Counted from the first letter of the stretch, positions 22,315-34,560 are shown. The stretch is 64,000 bases of DNA from Phosphuga atrata (GCA_944588485.1 OX155906.1:30941445-31005444), one strand, 5' to 3'. Notes: generated by a model not told the origin, from the letters alone. A program made the numbers and translations.

Positions 22315-22604
22315 GGTCTGCATAAAGATGCCTAGGCAACCCGTTTTGCAAAACATCTCTTAAGCATAACATTTTCCGGAACTGATAACATTACATCTTT
22401 GCCAAATGGCAGGACTTTTGCGGCAAACTCGCAATATTTGGATTGCGATTAGAGAAGATTTGTTGCTTGCGGTGATTAGCGAGAGAGCTCGCGAATTAGT
22501 AATTGCTGGGACTTTCTCTCGGCCGAACATTCTACATAGTGGACTCGGTCATGCGACCGTCATGCGAGTGTAAGAGAGAGCATTCTTGTGCGTGTCTGCG
22601 TGTG
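22315..22604. other. Unit remnant then unique GC-richer DNA
   Basis: A last GGCAACCCGTTTTGC unit ends near 22365. The following sequence to 22600 is unique and contains GAGAG and GCGAGAG-rich words upstream of a TATA motif. Confidence 0.4.
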
Positions 22605-22640
22605 TATAAAAGTGCCCATCCGTGTGTTGGTGCACTTTCA
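22605..22640 (+). promoter_or_regulatory. Candidate TATA core promoter (plus strand)
   Basis: TATAAAAG at 22605-22612 is preceded by GTAAGAGAGAGC and followed about 30 nt later by the initiator-like CTTTCATCG. The context is unusually GC-rich for this window. No clear coding exon follows: the 68-codon frame spanning it begins upstream of the TATA box and would not be on the transcript. Confidence 0.3.
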
Positions 22641-22819
22641 TCGAGTGTCAAGTTCACGCGGGCTCGACATTGCATCTGCAGCCAGGCGGAAAAAGAGAAA
22701 TGCCATTAGTTTCTAGATTACTTTAATCTCGTCTGTTTTGCACAAAAATGTTTATGCAATTTGCTGAAATGTCGGAAAGTGAAAGTATTTGTAAAAAAAA
22801 ATTTTGTTGTAAAAATAGT

Positions 22820-24225
22820 CGATTAATAGACTTTTTTACGGTTAGTTAGGCGCATGCGCATCCGGAAAGTTTGACAGGCGGGAATATGAAAGTTTCGGGC
22901 ACATATTTAGTTATACGTCAAAAAGTTCGGGCACTTTTTGATGTATAACATGGCGGAAATCGACACATGCGCACAAAGTAATCTCAACTATGAAATAGCA
23001 AATTTTTTTGGATGCCCCTCCGTCCCAAACTTGTAAAATAGGTCCCCTCGCATAAGTAGCAAAAATAACGTTTGTAACACGGGCGGTATTGTCAATTGCG
23101 CTCTCGAGCGAATGTGCGCCCAATTTAGCTCTGGCGTCAAATTGACAACTTTCCGCCCTAGTTACAAAATGTACTATAGTAATTGTAATTAGCTAATCTA
23201 TAGTAATTAAAAAAAATCAACTATGAAAAGATCTATTGATGTGTTTCTGCGCACTGATTACAATGCCTGAGATTTTGCGAAAAAAAAACACGAGTTTGCG
23301 AAATTTTTTAAAAATTGTTTGCGAAATTTAATTTTTAGAAATTTTCCTTTTTACAATTTTTCGTTCAAATTGGACGGACATTGCTAACAATAAGTTTTTA
23401 ATACTCATGCGCGAAAAGTACTTCTTGACGCACGTTTTTTAATACGAGAAATGCTAATCTATAGTAATTAAAAAAAATTCAACTATGAAAAGATCTATTG
23501 ATGTGTTTCTGCGCACAGGTTAGAATTCCTGAGATTTTGCTAAAAAAAACACGAAAAAATTTGCGAATTTTTTTAAAAATTGTTGCGAAATCTAATTTTT
23601 TAGAAATTTTCCTTTTTACAATTTTTCGTTCAAATTGGACGGACTTTGCTAAAAATAACTTTTCTAATAAGTTTTTATTACTCATGCGCGAAAAGGACTT
23701 CTTGAAGCACGTTTTTTAATACGAGAAATGCCACTTCTCGTTGTATTTCCACATAACTTGGACAACGCACGCAAATATTCAACATCGCTAGGTTACATTA
23801 AAAAAAAACAAATAAATAAAATAAACAGAATCAAGACCTCGATATTGAAAAAGTGAGGTGAAAGTGTTACAATTTTTTTCGTTACAAAATAAAACAAATT
23901 ATTAAAGAAAACGTTTTAAAATTAGTGTAAATTCTATGGTGATATCGGAGACGTTCTTATGACGAATCCACACCACCGGACACAATAGACCTTTTTACGG
24001 TTATTTAAGCGCATGCGTGTCCCGAGTTGGAAAGGCGGGAATATGAAAATTTCGGGCACTTATTGAAAGTATTTGTAGAAAAAATGCTAGAAAAATAGTC
24101 GATTAATAGACTTTTTACGGTTAGTTAAGCGCATGCGCAACCGGCAAGTTTTTTTTTTATTTTGAATGCCCCTGAATCCCAAACATGTAAAATACGTCCC
24201 CTCGCATAAGTAGCAAAAATATCGT
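22820..24225. repeat. Duplicated dispersed segments with GGTTAGTTAGGCGCATGCGC
   Basis: GACTTTTTTACGGTTAGTTA with GCGCATGCG and GGCGGGAATATGAAA is found at 22828, 23985 and 24110. Separately, 23190-23440 and 23455-23720 are near-identical direct copies (ATCTATAGTAATTAAAAAAA ... CAAATTGGACGGAC). No gene is visible; short open frames are antisense pairs of this duplication. Confidence 0.7.
23072..23167. mobile_element. Palindromic MITE-like element, 96 bp, copy 1
   Basis: Ends TTGTAACACGGGCGG and CCGCCCTAGTTACAA are inverted repeats, with TTGTCAATTG / CAAATTGACAA just inside. The centre carries GCTCTCGAGCG. Confidence 0.6.
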
Positions 24226-24340
24226 TTGTAACACGAGCGGTATTGTCAATTGCGCTCTCGAGCGAAAGTGCGCACTCACTGCGTTCGTGCGCGCAATTTC
24301 GCTCTCGACTCAAATTGACAACTTACCGCCCTAGTTACAA
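24226..24340. mobile_element. Palindromic MITE-like element, 115 bp, copy 2
   Basis: Same ends as 23072-23167 (TTGTAACACGAGCGG ... CCGCCCTAGTTACAA), with a longer centre rich in GTGCGC words. Confidence 0.6.
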
Positions 24341-24569
24341 GATGTACTATTAGTAATTGTAATTAGCGTTTTAATATTCAGTCCAACTTTTGAATAAACA
24401 AACGATTTGGATTTGTTTTGTATTGGGATCACGTGTAGATAGCGATTAGTATTCAGTGGGAATTTAGTTTAAATCGGACGAGAACCAGACAGATTCTAGC
24501 CTCGTCTGTTTGACAATTAGTTAACGGGCATTCATTCACCTAAACCAGTGGACGCCAAAGTGGTCGATA

Positions 24570-24870
24570 CCCACCCCAGGGAGTCGATAAGAGTTCTCTA
24601 GCGCTGGATTAATACACGAGGGTCGAATGGGGGTCGATTAATACACGGGGGTCGATTAATACACGGGGGTCGATTAATACTCGAGGGTCAAATGTGGGTC
24701 GATTAATAAACGCGAGTCGATTAATACACGGGGGTCGTTTAATACTTGAGGGTCGAATGGGTGGGGGTCGATTAATACACGGCGGTCGATTAATAAATGA
24801 GGGTCGAATGGGGGTCGATTATTACATGGGGGTCGATTAATACACGAGCGTCGAATAGGGGTCGATTAAT
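24570..24870. repeat. GGGTCGATTAATACACG tandem array
   Basis: About 17 imperfect 17-bp units inside the hAT-like element. The array resumes for one unit at 25517, which shows that the mariner inserted into it. Confidence 0.9.
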
Positions 24871-24871
24871 A

Positions 24872-25514
24872 CGTGGTCTGTTAGAAAAGTATCCGACCTT
24901 TAGCCGGTAGAAAAAAACTGGCATACCTGGAGCGTTGGAAACCTAATCACCCTCAAAGTAGTCTCCTTGGGACTCCACAAACTTCTCCCAGCGGTGCCGC
25001 CATTGTTGGAAGCATTCCAAAAAAGCCTCTTTCGGAATCGACTTTAGCTCGGCTGTCGTTGCAGCCACCTTGTCTGAAATCGCGTTGCTTTCAATGGCCT
25101 CTTGACTTAGGGGAATAGCTAGAAGTCGCAGAGAGTAAGGAGCCTGTCGAACCAGAGGAGTCAAAAAATTGTGAACCAAGTGCGAAGAATGTGCTGGAGC
25201 ATTGTTGTGATGGAATCGACAATTTGACCTGATGACCACAACTCCAGTCGCTTGCGGCAGCATTACGTAGGACATTTCACATTTTCATCCCTCATTTCAC
25301 TTGTCATCATTTTACTTTCATAGAAAAAGCGATGAGAGCACTACACACTACGTCACTCGAACACTGCTCGACAGCAACTGACGATATCTACAGGCGGGAA
25401 AAAATTCACGCATGCGTACGGAGGTTCAAGGTCGGCTCATGCAAGCGCGTTGGATTCAAATCTATCAGTTTTCAAAATAAAAAATAAGGTCGGATACTTT
25501 TCTAACAGACCACG
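24872..25514 (-). mobile_element. Internally deleted mariner element (643 bp)
   Basis: Near-perfect inverted ends of ~30 bp (CGTGGTCTGTTAGAAAAG ... CTTTTCTAACAGACCACG) lie between TA dinucleotides at 24870 and 25515, inside the GGTCGATTAATA array. Only the C-terminal third of the transposase is present. Confidence 0.85.
24943..25275 (-). pseudogene. mariner transposase, C-terminal fragment
   Basis: The minus-strand frame of 110 codons includes FHHNNAPAHSSHL, the mariner segment carrying the second catalytic Asp (usually HHDNAPAH; here Asp is replaced by Asn). It ends with the family's typical IPKEAFLECFQQWRHRWEKF and SQGDYFEGD. The N-terminal DNA-binding helices and the first catalytic Asp are absent. 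With the deletion and the Asp-to-Asn change it cannot be catalytic; it was probably trans-mobilised. Confidence 0.85.
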
Positions 25515-25778
25515 TATAGGGGGGTCGATTAATACCGGTCGAGGATCAAATCATTTGTCTAGGAAAAATATAGAATTCGAAATACGAATATGATAAACTG
25601 CTGACTGCCCTAGTTATAATTTGAGTTTTATAACTAAAACTCAATAAAACTAAAAAAAAAATTATAATTTTTTGCAAAAAAATTTTTTTAGTTTGCAAAA
25701 CAACTAACACCAATTTACAACCAAATATCAATAATCTTGCAGCTTCTGTATAGACACATCCATCCCACTAATATCAAC

Positions 25779-25986
25779 GGTACTTACGTACTAACGCCAC
25801 CGCAGCTACAGATTTGTACAAAAATGGATGGTTAGGTTAGGTTATATGATGTATATAGGTTAGGTATATGATAGGTAGTATGATAGGTTAGGTATATGAT
25901 ATGGTTAGGTTAAAACGGAGCAGATAAATCAAGATATCGCGCGGTAGCGCGACCTCTTGCTGCGGTGGCGTTAATACGTAAGAACC
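25779..25986. mobile_element. MITE, 208 bp, 28-bp TIRs and perfect 8-bp target duplication
   Basis: Inverted ends GGTACTTACGTACTAACG and CGTTAATACGTAAGAACC extend over 28 bp (to ...CCACCGCAGC). ATATCAAC flanks both sides (25771-25778, 25987-25994). The centre is made of AGGTTAGGTTA-like words. GG-starting ends with an 8-bp duplication do not match the neighbouring hAT elements; the superfamily is undetermined. Confidence 0.8.
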
Positions 25987-26117
25987 ATATCAACTATTTT
26001 AATAAAAAGGTATATCTACGTATTTTTAAAGTGCTCGGTAGTAGTCGCAAAATAACAGTAACGCAAAAAATGAATTAATGGCATTTTTGAAATACTTAAT
26101 CTGGTGGTCGATATTAA

Positions 26118-26199
26118 CCCTTAACCACCTGCCATACGTCTCAGGTGAGAAAATTACTGCTACTTTGGGTCTGAGAGACGTATGTCAGGTGGTCAGGGG
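26118..26199. mobile_element. TTAA-flanked MITE, 82 bp (a different piggyBac-type family)
   Basis: CCCTTAACCACCTGCCATAC and the complement of GTATGTCAGGTGGTCAGGGG are inverted ends between TTAA at 26114 and 26200. Its arms nearly meet, so it can fold almost completely into a hairpin. Confidence 0.8.
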
Positions 26200-26389
26200 T
26201 TAATGTAAATATTCTATGAAGGGACAGACAAGTGGACGGGATAAAAAGTTTGGACACCCCTGATCTAAGCCATAATTTGCCACACTTGTAAAATTTGCAA
26301 TTATACGTGAACAATGCTAAAATGTTGCTTTGGACAAAACTAAGAAATTTTGCAAATTTCATGAAATTCTGTCGTTTTGCAAAGATTTT

Positions 26390-29300
26390 ACAGTCTCGAC
26401 GAATTTGCACATATTTTTCGAACGAAATGATTTTTTGAAAATTTTGTTGAAATTTTTTTCGTGATTTTTTTTTGGGTTACCCGAAGGAAATCGAAGTGCT
26501 GAAAACGGTTTTCCAGTTTATTTCGCTCTAAAGTTACAAATAAACAAGTTTTATATGTTTTTTCGCCGTACTCCATCTGGCATTTCCGACTGATTTGACG
26601 CTGTGATAACTTTTGAACGGCTCGTCATAGAGACTTCTAGTTTTCACCAATCGATTCAGCGTCATAAAATTAGTCCGAAAATGTATATAATAGTCCATAG
26701 GAAGCTTTCAATTAAGAAATATCATTGACTGGGGAGTCTAGACCGCGGAAACGACGAAATGCGAGAAAATTCATTTTATCAAAATCGTTATTTTTTGAGT
26801 TACAGCAAAATTTAAAATTGTTTCTGAAAGCATTTTTGCTGCTCATTACAGATATGCAAATTATATTTCGCTAGCTCTTTCCATTCACTATCGCCTGCAA
26901 GAATTGAAGAAATTTTTCAGAAATTTTGGCACTCGAATAAAGATCTCGGAAAGTCGTGCATTTGCTGCGGAAAAACTTAGTGAATTAATAGGAAAATGAC
27001 CTTCTGAAAACGATGCCGCAATGCGTTTTTGATTATCTGCAACCGTTTCCGAGATATCTACTTAGCAAATTGAGAATCGAGTAAATTTCAGTTTGAAATA
27101 TCTCGACGAATTATTGAACATTTCCCGACAATTTACACATCAACTTGTTCGTCTTATCGTGTAGTTTCTGTGTGCCAAAAATTATTTGGCTGCTGTTTAC
27201 CGTTCTCGCAAAAATCGAAAAAAACCTAAAAAGCACATATTTTTCGAACGAAATGATGGAAAATTTTTGTTGAAAAATTTTTTGGAATTTTTTTTCGTGA
27301 TTTTTTTTGGTTATTCGAAGGAAATCGAAATGCTGAAAACGGTTTTTCAGTTTATTTCGCTCTAAAGTTACAAATAAACAAGTATTATAATTTTTCGCTG
27401 TACACCATTTCGCATTTTCGACTGGTTTCACACTGCCATAACTTTTGAACGGCTCACCACACGGATTTCTAGTCTTCACCAATCGATTCAGCATCCCAAA
27501 ATTAGTCGGATAACGTATATAATATATCCTGGGAAGCTTTCAGTTAAGAAATATCATCGACTGAGGAGTCTAGACCGCGGAAACGACGAAATGCGAGAAA
27601 ATTGATTTTGTAAAGATCGTTATTTTTTGAGTCACAGCAAAATTTAAAATTGTTTCTGTAAGCATTTTTGCTACTGATTACAGATATGCAAGTTATATTT
27701 CGCTAGCTCTTTCCGTTCACTATCGCCTGCAAAAATTCAAGAAATTTTTCAGAAATTTCGGCACTCGAATAGAGATCTCGGAAAGTCGTAAATTTGCTGC
27801 GGAAATACTTAGTGTATCAATAGGAAAATGACCTTCTGAAAACGATGCTGCAATCTGTTTTTGATTATCTGCAACCGTTTCCGAGATATTTACTTAGCAA
27901 ATCGAGAATCGGGTAAATTTCAGTTTGAAATATCTCGACGAATTATTGAATCTATCCAGACAATTTACACATCTACTTATTCGTCTTGTTGTATAGTTTC
28001 TGTGTGCCGAAAATGATTTCGTTGCTGTTTACCGTTTTTAAGAAAATCGAAAAATACCGTAAAAGCGCATATTTTTAAAACGAAATGATGGAAAAATTTT
28101 TTAAAATATATTTTTTGATTTTTTTTTTGTTATTTCTTTTAGGTTACCCGAAGAAAATCAAAGCGCTGAAAACGGTTTTCCAGTTTATTTCGCTCTAAAG
28201 TTACAAATAAACAAGTTTTATATATATTTTCGCTGTACACCATCTCGCATTTTCTACTGATTTCACGATGTCATAACTTTTGAACCGCTCACCACAGAGA
28301 TTTCTAGTCTTCACCAATCGATTCAGCGTCCCAAAATTAGCCGAATAACGTATATAATATTCCCTAGGAAGCTTTCAGTTAAGAAATACCATCGACTGGG
28401 GAGTCTAGACCGCGGAATCGACGAAATTCGAAAAAATCGATTTTGTCAAAATCGTTATTTTTTGAGTCACAGCAAAATTTAAAATTGTTTCTGTAAGCAT
28501 TTTTGCTACTGATTACAGATATGCAAGTTATATTTCGCTAGCTCTTTCCGTTCACTATCGCCTGCAAAAATTCAAGAAATTTTTCAGAAATTTCGGCACT
28601 CGAATAGAGATCTCGGAATGTTGTGAATTTGCTGCGGAAATACTTAGTGTATTAATAGGAAAATGACCTTCTGAAAATGATGCCGCAATCCGTTTTTGAT
28701 TATCTGCAACCTTTTCCGAGATATCTACTTAGCAAATTGAGAATCGAGTAAATTTCAGTTTGAAATATCTCTACGAATTGTTGCACATTTCCCGACAATT
28801 TACACATCAACTTGTTCGCCTTGTCGTGTAGTTTCTGTGTGCCAAAAATTATTTGGCTGCTGTTTACCGTTCTCGCAAAAATCGAAAAAAACCTAAAAAG
28901 CGCATATTTTTCGAACGAAATGACGGAAATTTTTTGTTGAAAAATTTTTTGAAATTTTTTTTCATGATTTTTTTTCGGTTACCCGAAGGAAATCGAAATG
29001 CTGAAAACGGTTTTTCAGTTTATTTCGCTCTAAACTTACAAATAAACAGGTATTATAATTTTTTTCGCTGTGCACCATTTCGCATTTTCGACTGGTTTCA
29101 CTCTGCCATAACTTTTGAACGGCTCACCACAGAGATTTCTAGTCTTCACCAATCGATTCAGCTTCCCAAAATTAGCCGGATAACGTATATAATATATCAT
29201 GGGAAGCTTTCAGTTAAGAAATACCATCGACTGGGGAGTCTAGACCGCTGAAACGATGAAATGCGAGAAAATTGATTTTGTCAAAATCGTTATTTTTTGA

Positions 29301-30887
29301 GTCACAGCAAAATTTAAAAACGTTTTTAAAAGCATTTTTGCTGCTAAGTACAGATTTGCAAATTATATTTTGCTAGCTCTCTCCGTTCACTTTCGCCTGC
29401 AAGATTTGAGGAAATTTCTAAGAAATTTCAGCGTTTGAGTAGAGATCTATTAAAGTCATGAATTTACCGCGGAAAAACTTAGTGTATTGATAGGAAAATG
29501 ACCTTCTGAAAACGATACCGCAATCCGTTTTGGATTATCTGCAACGGTTTCCGAGATATCTACTTAGCAAATCGAGGATCGGGCAAATTTTAGTTTGAAA
29601 TATTTCGACGAATCTTTGAATCTTTCCAGACAATTTACACATAGACTTGTTCGTCTTGTCGTGTAGTTTCAGTGTGCCAAAAATTAGTTCGCTGTTGTTT
29701 ACCGTTTTTGAGAAAATTGAAAAAAACCGAAAAAGCGCATATTTTTCGAACGAAATGATGGAATTTTTTTTTTGAAAAATTTTTTGGAAATTTTTTTCGT
29801 GATTTTTTTTTTGTTACCCGAAGGAAATCCAAGTGCTGATAACGGTTTTCCACTTTATTTCGCTCTAAAGTTACAAATAAAGAAGTTTTATATTTTTTTT
29901 CGCTGTACACCATTTCGCATTTTCGACTGGTTTCACACTGCCATAACTTTTGAACGGCTAACCACAGAGATTTCTAGTCTTCACCAATTGATTCAGCATA
30001 CCAAAATTAGTCGGATAACGTATATAATATATCCTGGGAAGCTTTCAGTTAAGAAATACCATCGACTGGGTAGTCTAGACCGCGGAAACGACGAAAGGCG
30101 AGAAAATTCATTTTGTCAAAATCGTTATTTTTTTAGTTACAGCAAAATTTAAAATCGTTTCTGAAAGCATTTTTGCTGGTGATTACAGATATGCAAATTA
30201 TATTTCGTTAGCTCGTTCCGTTCACTATCGCCTGCAAGAATTGAAGAAATTTTTCAGAAATTTCGCTGCTCGGGTAGAGATATCGGAAAGTGGTGAATTG
30301 CCCGCGGAAAAACTTAGTGTATTAAAACGAAAAATTCCTTCTGAAAACGATGACGCAATCCGTTTTTGATTATCTGCAACCGTTTCCGAGATATCTACTT
30401 AGCAAATTGAGAATTTGGTAAATTTCAGTTTGAAATATCTCGACGAATTTTTGAACCTTTTCAGACAATTTACACATAGACTTGTTTGTTTTGTCGTGTT
30501 GTTTTTGTGTGCCAAAAATTATTTAGCTGCTGTTTACCGTTCTCGAAAAAATCGAAAAAAACTGAGAAAGCGCATATTTTTTGAACGAAATGATGGAAAA
30601 TTTTTGTTTAAATTTTTTTTTAAATTTTTTTTCTTGATTTTTTTTCGGTTACTCGAACGAAATCAATGTGCTGAAAACGGTTTTCCAGTTTATTTCGCTC
30701 CAAAGTTACAAATAAACAGGTTTTATAGATTTTTTCTCTGTACACCATCTTGCATTTCCTACTGATTTCGCGCTGTCACAACTTTTAAACGACCCACCAC
30801 AGAGACTTCTAGTTGTCACCAATCGATTCAGCGTTTCAAAATTAATCCGAAAACGCATGCAATATTCCCTAGGAAGCTTTTAGTTAA
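26390..30887. repeat. Satellite with ~835-bp monomers (about 5.4 copies)
   Basis: The landmark CATATTTTTCGAACGAAATG recurs near 26408, 27237, 28070, 28905, 29740 and 30572 (period 830-837). Each monomer also has CATAACTTTTGAACGGCTC, CCAATCGATTCAGC, GGAGTCTAGACCGCGGAAAC and CCGTTTCCGAGATATCTA. Monomers differ at several percent of sites. Open frames of 60-130 codons on either strand appear at the same place in each monomer but contain stops in others; they are not genes. The array resumes after the piggyBac insertion at 36563. Confidence 0.9.
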
Positions 30888-31189
30888 CACGTTGACGACC
30901 AACTACGAGGTAACTCGTAGATTGCGTTCTTTGCTAGGATGCCGACTACGAGTTATCTCATACTGTGTTTACTTACCATTTTCGCGCAGCTACGATTAAA
31001 CTCGTAACATATCAGTGCTAATATGGATAGATGGCTTCTGGGAAGAGAACAAAAAATCAATGCTGGCTACATGAACAGAATTTTTATTAATAAATAAACA
31101 GAAAATATAATTATAAAAAATTTATTCAAAATCAAGAAATAAAAGAATATTTTTATTGTTTGTGAAACTTTTTAAAACAATCTTCCAAA

Positions 31190-32436
31190 ATGGCACGCGC
31201 CATTTGTAACAATTTTAACAATCTGTGTGCCAAATTTGATCAAAGTTGATACGCTAGTTTTCAAAGAAACATAATTTCCTGCGCCTAGGTCCTATTAAAA
31301 TTTGCCCAAAACTTTTCTTGTTGTAGTTGTTCACCAAGAACATTTTTGCCGGCGCTGTGTCGTATCTTCCTTGGCGAACAAGCTCCAGAGAACGTTCTGG
31401 AAGTGACGGCACGTGCCATTTTTAACAATCTGTGTGCCAATTTTGATCAAAATTGATACGCCAGTTTTCTAGAAACATAATTTCCAGCACCTAGGTTCTA
31501 TTAAAATTTGCCCAAAACTTTTCTTGTTGTAGTTGTTCACCAAGAACATTTTTGCCGGCGCTGTGTCGTATCTTCCTTGACGAACAAGCTCCAGAGAACG
31601 TTCTGGAGGTGACGGCACGTGCCATTTTTAACAATTTTAACAATCTGTGTGCCAATTTTGATCAAAATTGATTTGCCAGTTTAAAAAAAAACATAATTTC
31701 CAGCACCTAGGTCCTATTAAAATTTGCCCAAAACTTTTAACAATCACTTCTTGTTGTAGTTGTCCACCGAGAACATTTTTGCCGGCTCTGTTTCGTATCT
31801 TCCTTGACGAGTAAGCTCCAGAGAACGTTCTGGAGGTGACGGCACGCGCCATTTATAACAATTTTAACAATCTGTGTGCTTATTTTGATCAAAATTACTA
31901 CAGCCAGATTTCAAAAAACATAATTTCCAGCACCTAGGTCCTATTAAAATATGCCCAAAACTTTTAACAATCATTTCTTGTTGTAGTTGGCCACCAAGAA
32001 TATTTTTGCCCGCGCTGTGTCGTATCTTCCTTGACGTGCAAGCTCCAGAGAACGTTCTGGAGGTGACCGCACGCGCCATTTATAACAATTTTAACAATCT
32101 GTGTGCCAATTTTGATCAAAGTTGATACCCCAGTTTTCAAAAAACATAATTGCGATATAATTTCCAGCACCTAGGTCCTATTAAGATTTGCCCAAAACTT
32201 TTAACAATCATTTCTTGTAGTAGTTGTCGACCAAGAACATTTTTGCCGGCGCTGTGTCGTATCTTCCTTGACGAGTAAGCTCCAGAAAACGTTCTGGAGT
32301 TGACGGCACGCGCCATTTATAACAATTTTAACAATCTGTGTGCCAATTTTGATCAAAATTGCTACGCCAGTTTTCAAAAAACATAATTTTTACTATAATT
32401 TCCAGCACCTAGGTCCTATTAATATTTGCCCAAAAC
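31190..32436. repeat. ~225-bp satellite inside the piggyBac element (about 5.5 copies)
   Basis: CAGCACCTAGGTCCTATT recurs at about 31287, 31489, 31701, 31930, 32166 and 32404. Each monomer carries AATTTTTGATCAAA-like words, TTTGCCGGCGCTGTGTCGTA and the palindromic core GAGAACGTTCTGGAG. Inverted AGAACGTTCT matches a minimal two-site heat-shock-element arrangement (GAA/TTC), but this is pattern only. Open frames on the minus strand are repeat artefacts. Confidence 0.85.
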
Positions 32437-34550
32437 TTTTTTTTTTATTAAACGTTTCAACATGAAGAAAATACAGTAATTATTAAAACTAGTCTTAACT
32501 GAACTAACCATTAATTTTGCTCTAATCTACAATACTACGGCGCGTAATCTAGTGTTCACCCACTGGTGACCAAAAACTTTCACTAAACGTTCCAGGAATA
32601 TCACACATCGCATACTTAGCTCCTCGCACTATACTAGTTCGTGAGGTTTATGTCTTTTCAGTCTTCTTATTCCACGTGTATCCAGGAGTTGGGTCGCTTC
32701 GGCGTTGACGTGGTTCTGGAGCCTTAGTTCGTGGTTAGCAGCAAGTCTTTTAATCGTACTGGCAACATCTTCGATGCCAAGGTCCCGTCGAATGTCACTA
32801 TTTCGTACATACCACGGTGCATTAACAATATTTCGTAGAACCTTTGAATTTTGTTTATGTGACATGATTTGGCACACCCCCAGAGTTGAATGCCAGAAGT
32901 CCACAGTGGTTTTAAAGTCTGGTTATATAGTAACACTTTGTTGTATATTGACAATTTTGAGTTGCGACCTATTAGCCAATACATTTTACGATATTTTATA
33001 CCTAATGCTTCCAATTTTTTCTCTATATGTTCTTTCCAAAGAAGTTTTGTATCTAGGGTTATACCTAGGTACTTTGCTGTGTTTGAATATGGTATAATGT
33101 TATTGTTAATGGTTAAAGGTGTATGGTCCATGATTTTCTTGTTGGTAAAGTTGGTATGAGTAGATTTGATTTCATTCAGCTTTATCTTCCAATTTTGCAT
33201 CCATCTGGATATCTTATTTGTAGCTTGTTGAAGTTTTTCTGTAGCTTCAGTTGCATTATTAGCAACTGCCATAAGTGCAGTATCATCTGCAAATGTTGCT
33301 GTGGAGATGTTTTCAAACTCTGGTAGATCGCAGCAAGTATAGGTCCCAGAATACTACCTTGCGGGACACCTGCTTGTATTTCTTTTAGCTCGGTGTAATC
33401 ATTTTCCTGTTTTATGCGAAACATTCTATCTGTAATGTACGACTTTAGCAGTTCAACATACTGTTTTGGAAGAAGTTGGTTTAATTTGTGAACAAGTCCC
33501 TGGTGCCAAACCTTGTCGAATGCCTGCGCAACATCTAAGAAGATTGTTGCGCAGACTTTCTTTTCTTCTAAAGCCTTTTCGATAATGTCTGTTATTCGAT
33601 GTACCTGATCTATTGTAGAATGTTTACATCTAAATCCAAATTGATGGTTGGGAATTAGGTTTTTCTTCTCAATGATTGGTTTTAATCTCTTTAAGAGCAG
33701 TTTTTCAAAGAGTTTGGTAAGGATATGGGCCTATATGATTTGACTTCATGTGGTGAATTCAGCTATTTTCCAGATATTAGGAACATGTTTTAATCTAAGC
33801 GCTGAATTGAACGGGTAGGTTAATTTAACAATACCTTTTCGTGGGAGCTGTTTTAGGATTTCTCCTGTGATTAAGTCGAAGCCTGGTGCTTTCCTTGAGC
33901 TTAGGTTTGTTGTTATCTCATTCGCAACCTCTTTCGGGGTTGTTAAGGGGATTCTCTCTTCGTCTCGGTTAACTATGTCTAGCAGCGTAATGTCTGCTTG
34001 TGTATCAATAGGCATAAAAGTTTCTTCCAGATACTTGGTGAAAAGTTCTGGTTTTTGCATGTTTTCCCGTGCTCGGGAACCATTTTCCATTCTTAACGGC
34101 GGGGCTTGGTTAATCAAATTTGGTTTTTTAGCTGCATTCCATAGGGAGTATTCGGTATCACTATGCGCTGTTAGGCCTTCAAGGTAGCTACTAATCGAGT
34201 CTTTTTTTAATTTTTTTGATTACTCTATTTAGCCGCTGTGTTTTGTTATTTAAAATATTTTTATCTATTGGATCCCTAGTTTCCCTTCTAGCTTTCCTCT
34301 TTTCCTTTATCAGTTCCCTTATTTCATTTGGGTAGTTATTTCCCACTGTTTTCCTGATGGAGATTTTGGTATTATTCAATGCTGCTTTTTGTACGTCTTT
34401 CATAAAGTTTACTGCTTCAGTATCAAGGTGCTCTTTGGTTTTTAATTTAACCTTTAAGTTTATTAGATTTTCCAAGTCTATTCTAAAACTTTTCCAGTCA
34501 GTTGTCTTGTTAGTCAGGGTTGCTTCTTTTTTAATGATTCTTTCACTTAT
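32437..34550 (-). pseudogene. Jockey-clade LINE fragment (RT part) with multiple frameshifts
   Basis: On the minus strand, starting near 34550, the frames encode the linker (TTDWKSFRIDLENL, YPNEIRELIKEKRKARRET). RT motifs follow in order: KAPGFDLITGEILKQL, FGFRCKHSTIDQ, box A TIFLDVAQAFDKVWH, AGVPQGSILGPILAAIYQ, catalytic FADDTALMAV, KYLGITLDTKLLWKEHI. It ends RNSDIRRDLGIEDVASTIKR ... RRLKRHKPHELV at 32629. At least three frameshifts separate them (near 33745, 33300 and 32880). The endonuclease is missing through 5' truncation. The 3' end has a ten-base poly(A) (plus-strand T run 32437-32446), directly abutting the ~225-bp satellite. It is a different, older family than the Jockey at 12.5-15.9 kb. 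Confidence 0.85.
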
Positions 34551-34560
34551 GGTCACTATA

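Larger units (their letters stand above)
24546..26262. mobile_element. Second hAT-like non-autonomous element (1717 bp, nested insertions)
   Basis: Left end CAGTGGACGCCAAAGTGG; right end is the complement of CAGGGGTGTCCAAACTTTT. The flanks ACCTAAAC (24538-24545) and ATCTAAGC (26263-26270) agree at six of eight positions. It starts with a GGGTCGATTAATACACG array and has acquired a mariner and two smaller MITEs. There is no hAT transposase. The TIR is recognisably related to but distinct from that of the 18.9-kb element. Confidence 0.7.

Noticed and set aside
25826..25920. Telomeric (TTAGG)n array
   Set aside because: Only short, interrupted AGGTTAGGTT words, and they lie within a defined MITE.
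26390..30765. Small conserved Phe/Arg/Lys-rich proteins repeated every ~835 bp
   Set aside because: They coincide with a fixed position of a satellite monomer, are open on both strands in AT-rich DNA and are disrupted in several monomers.
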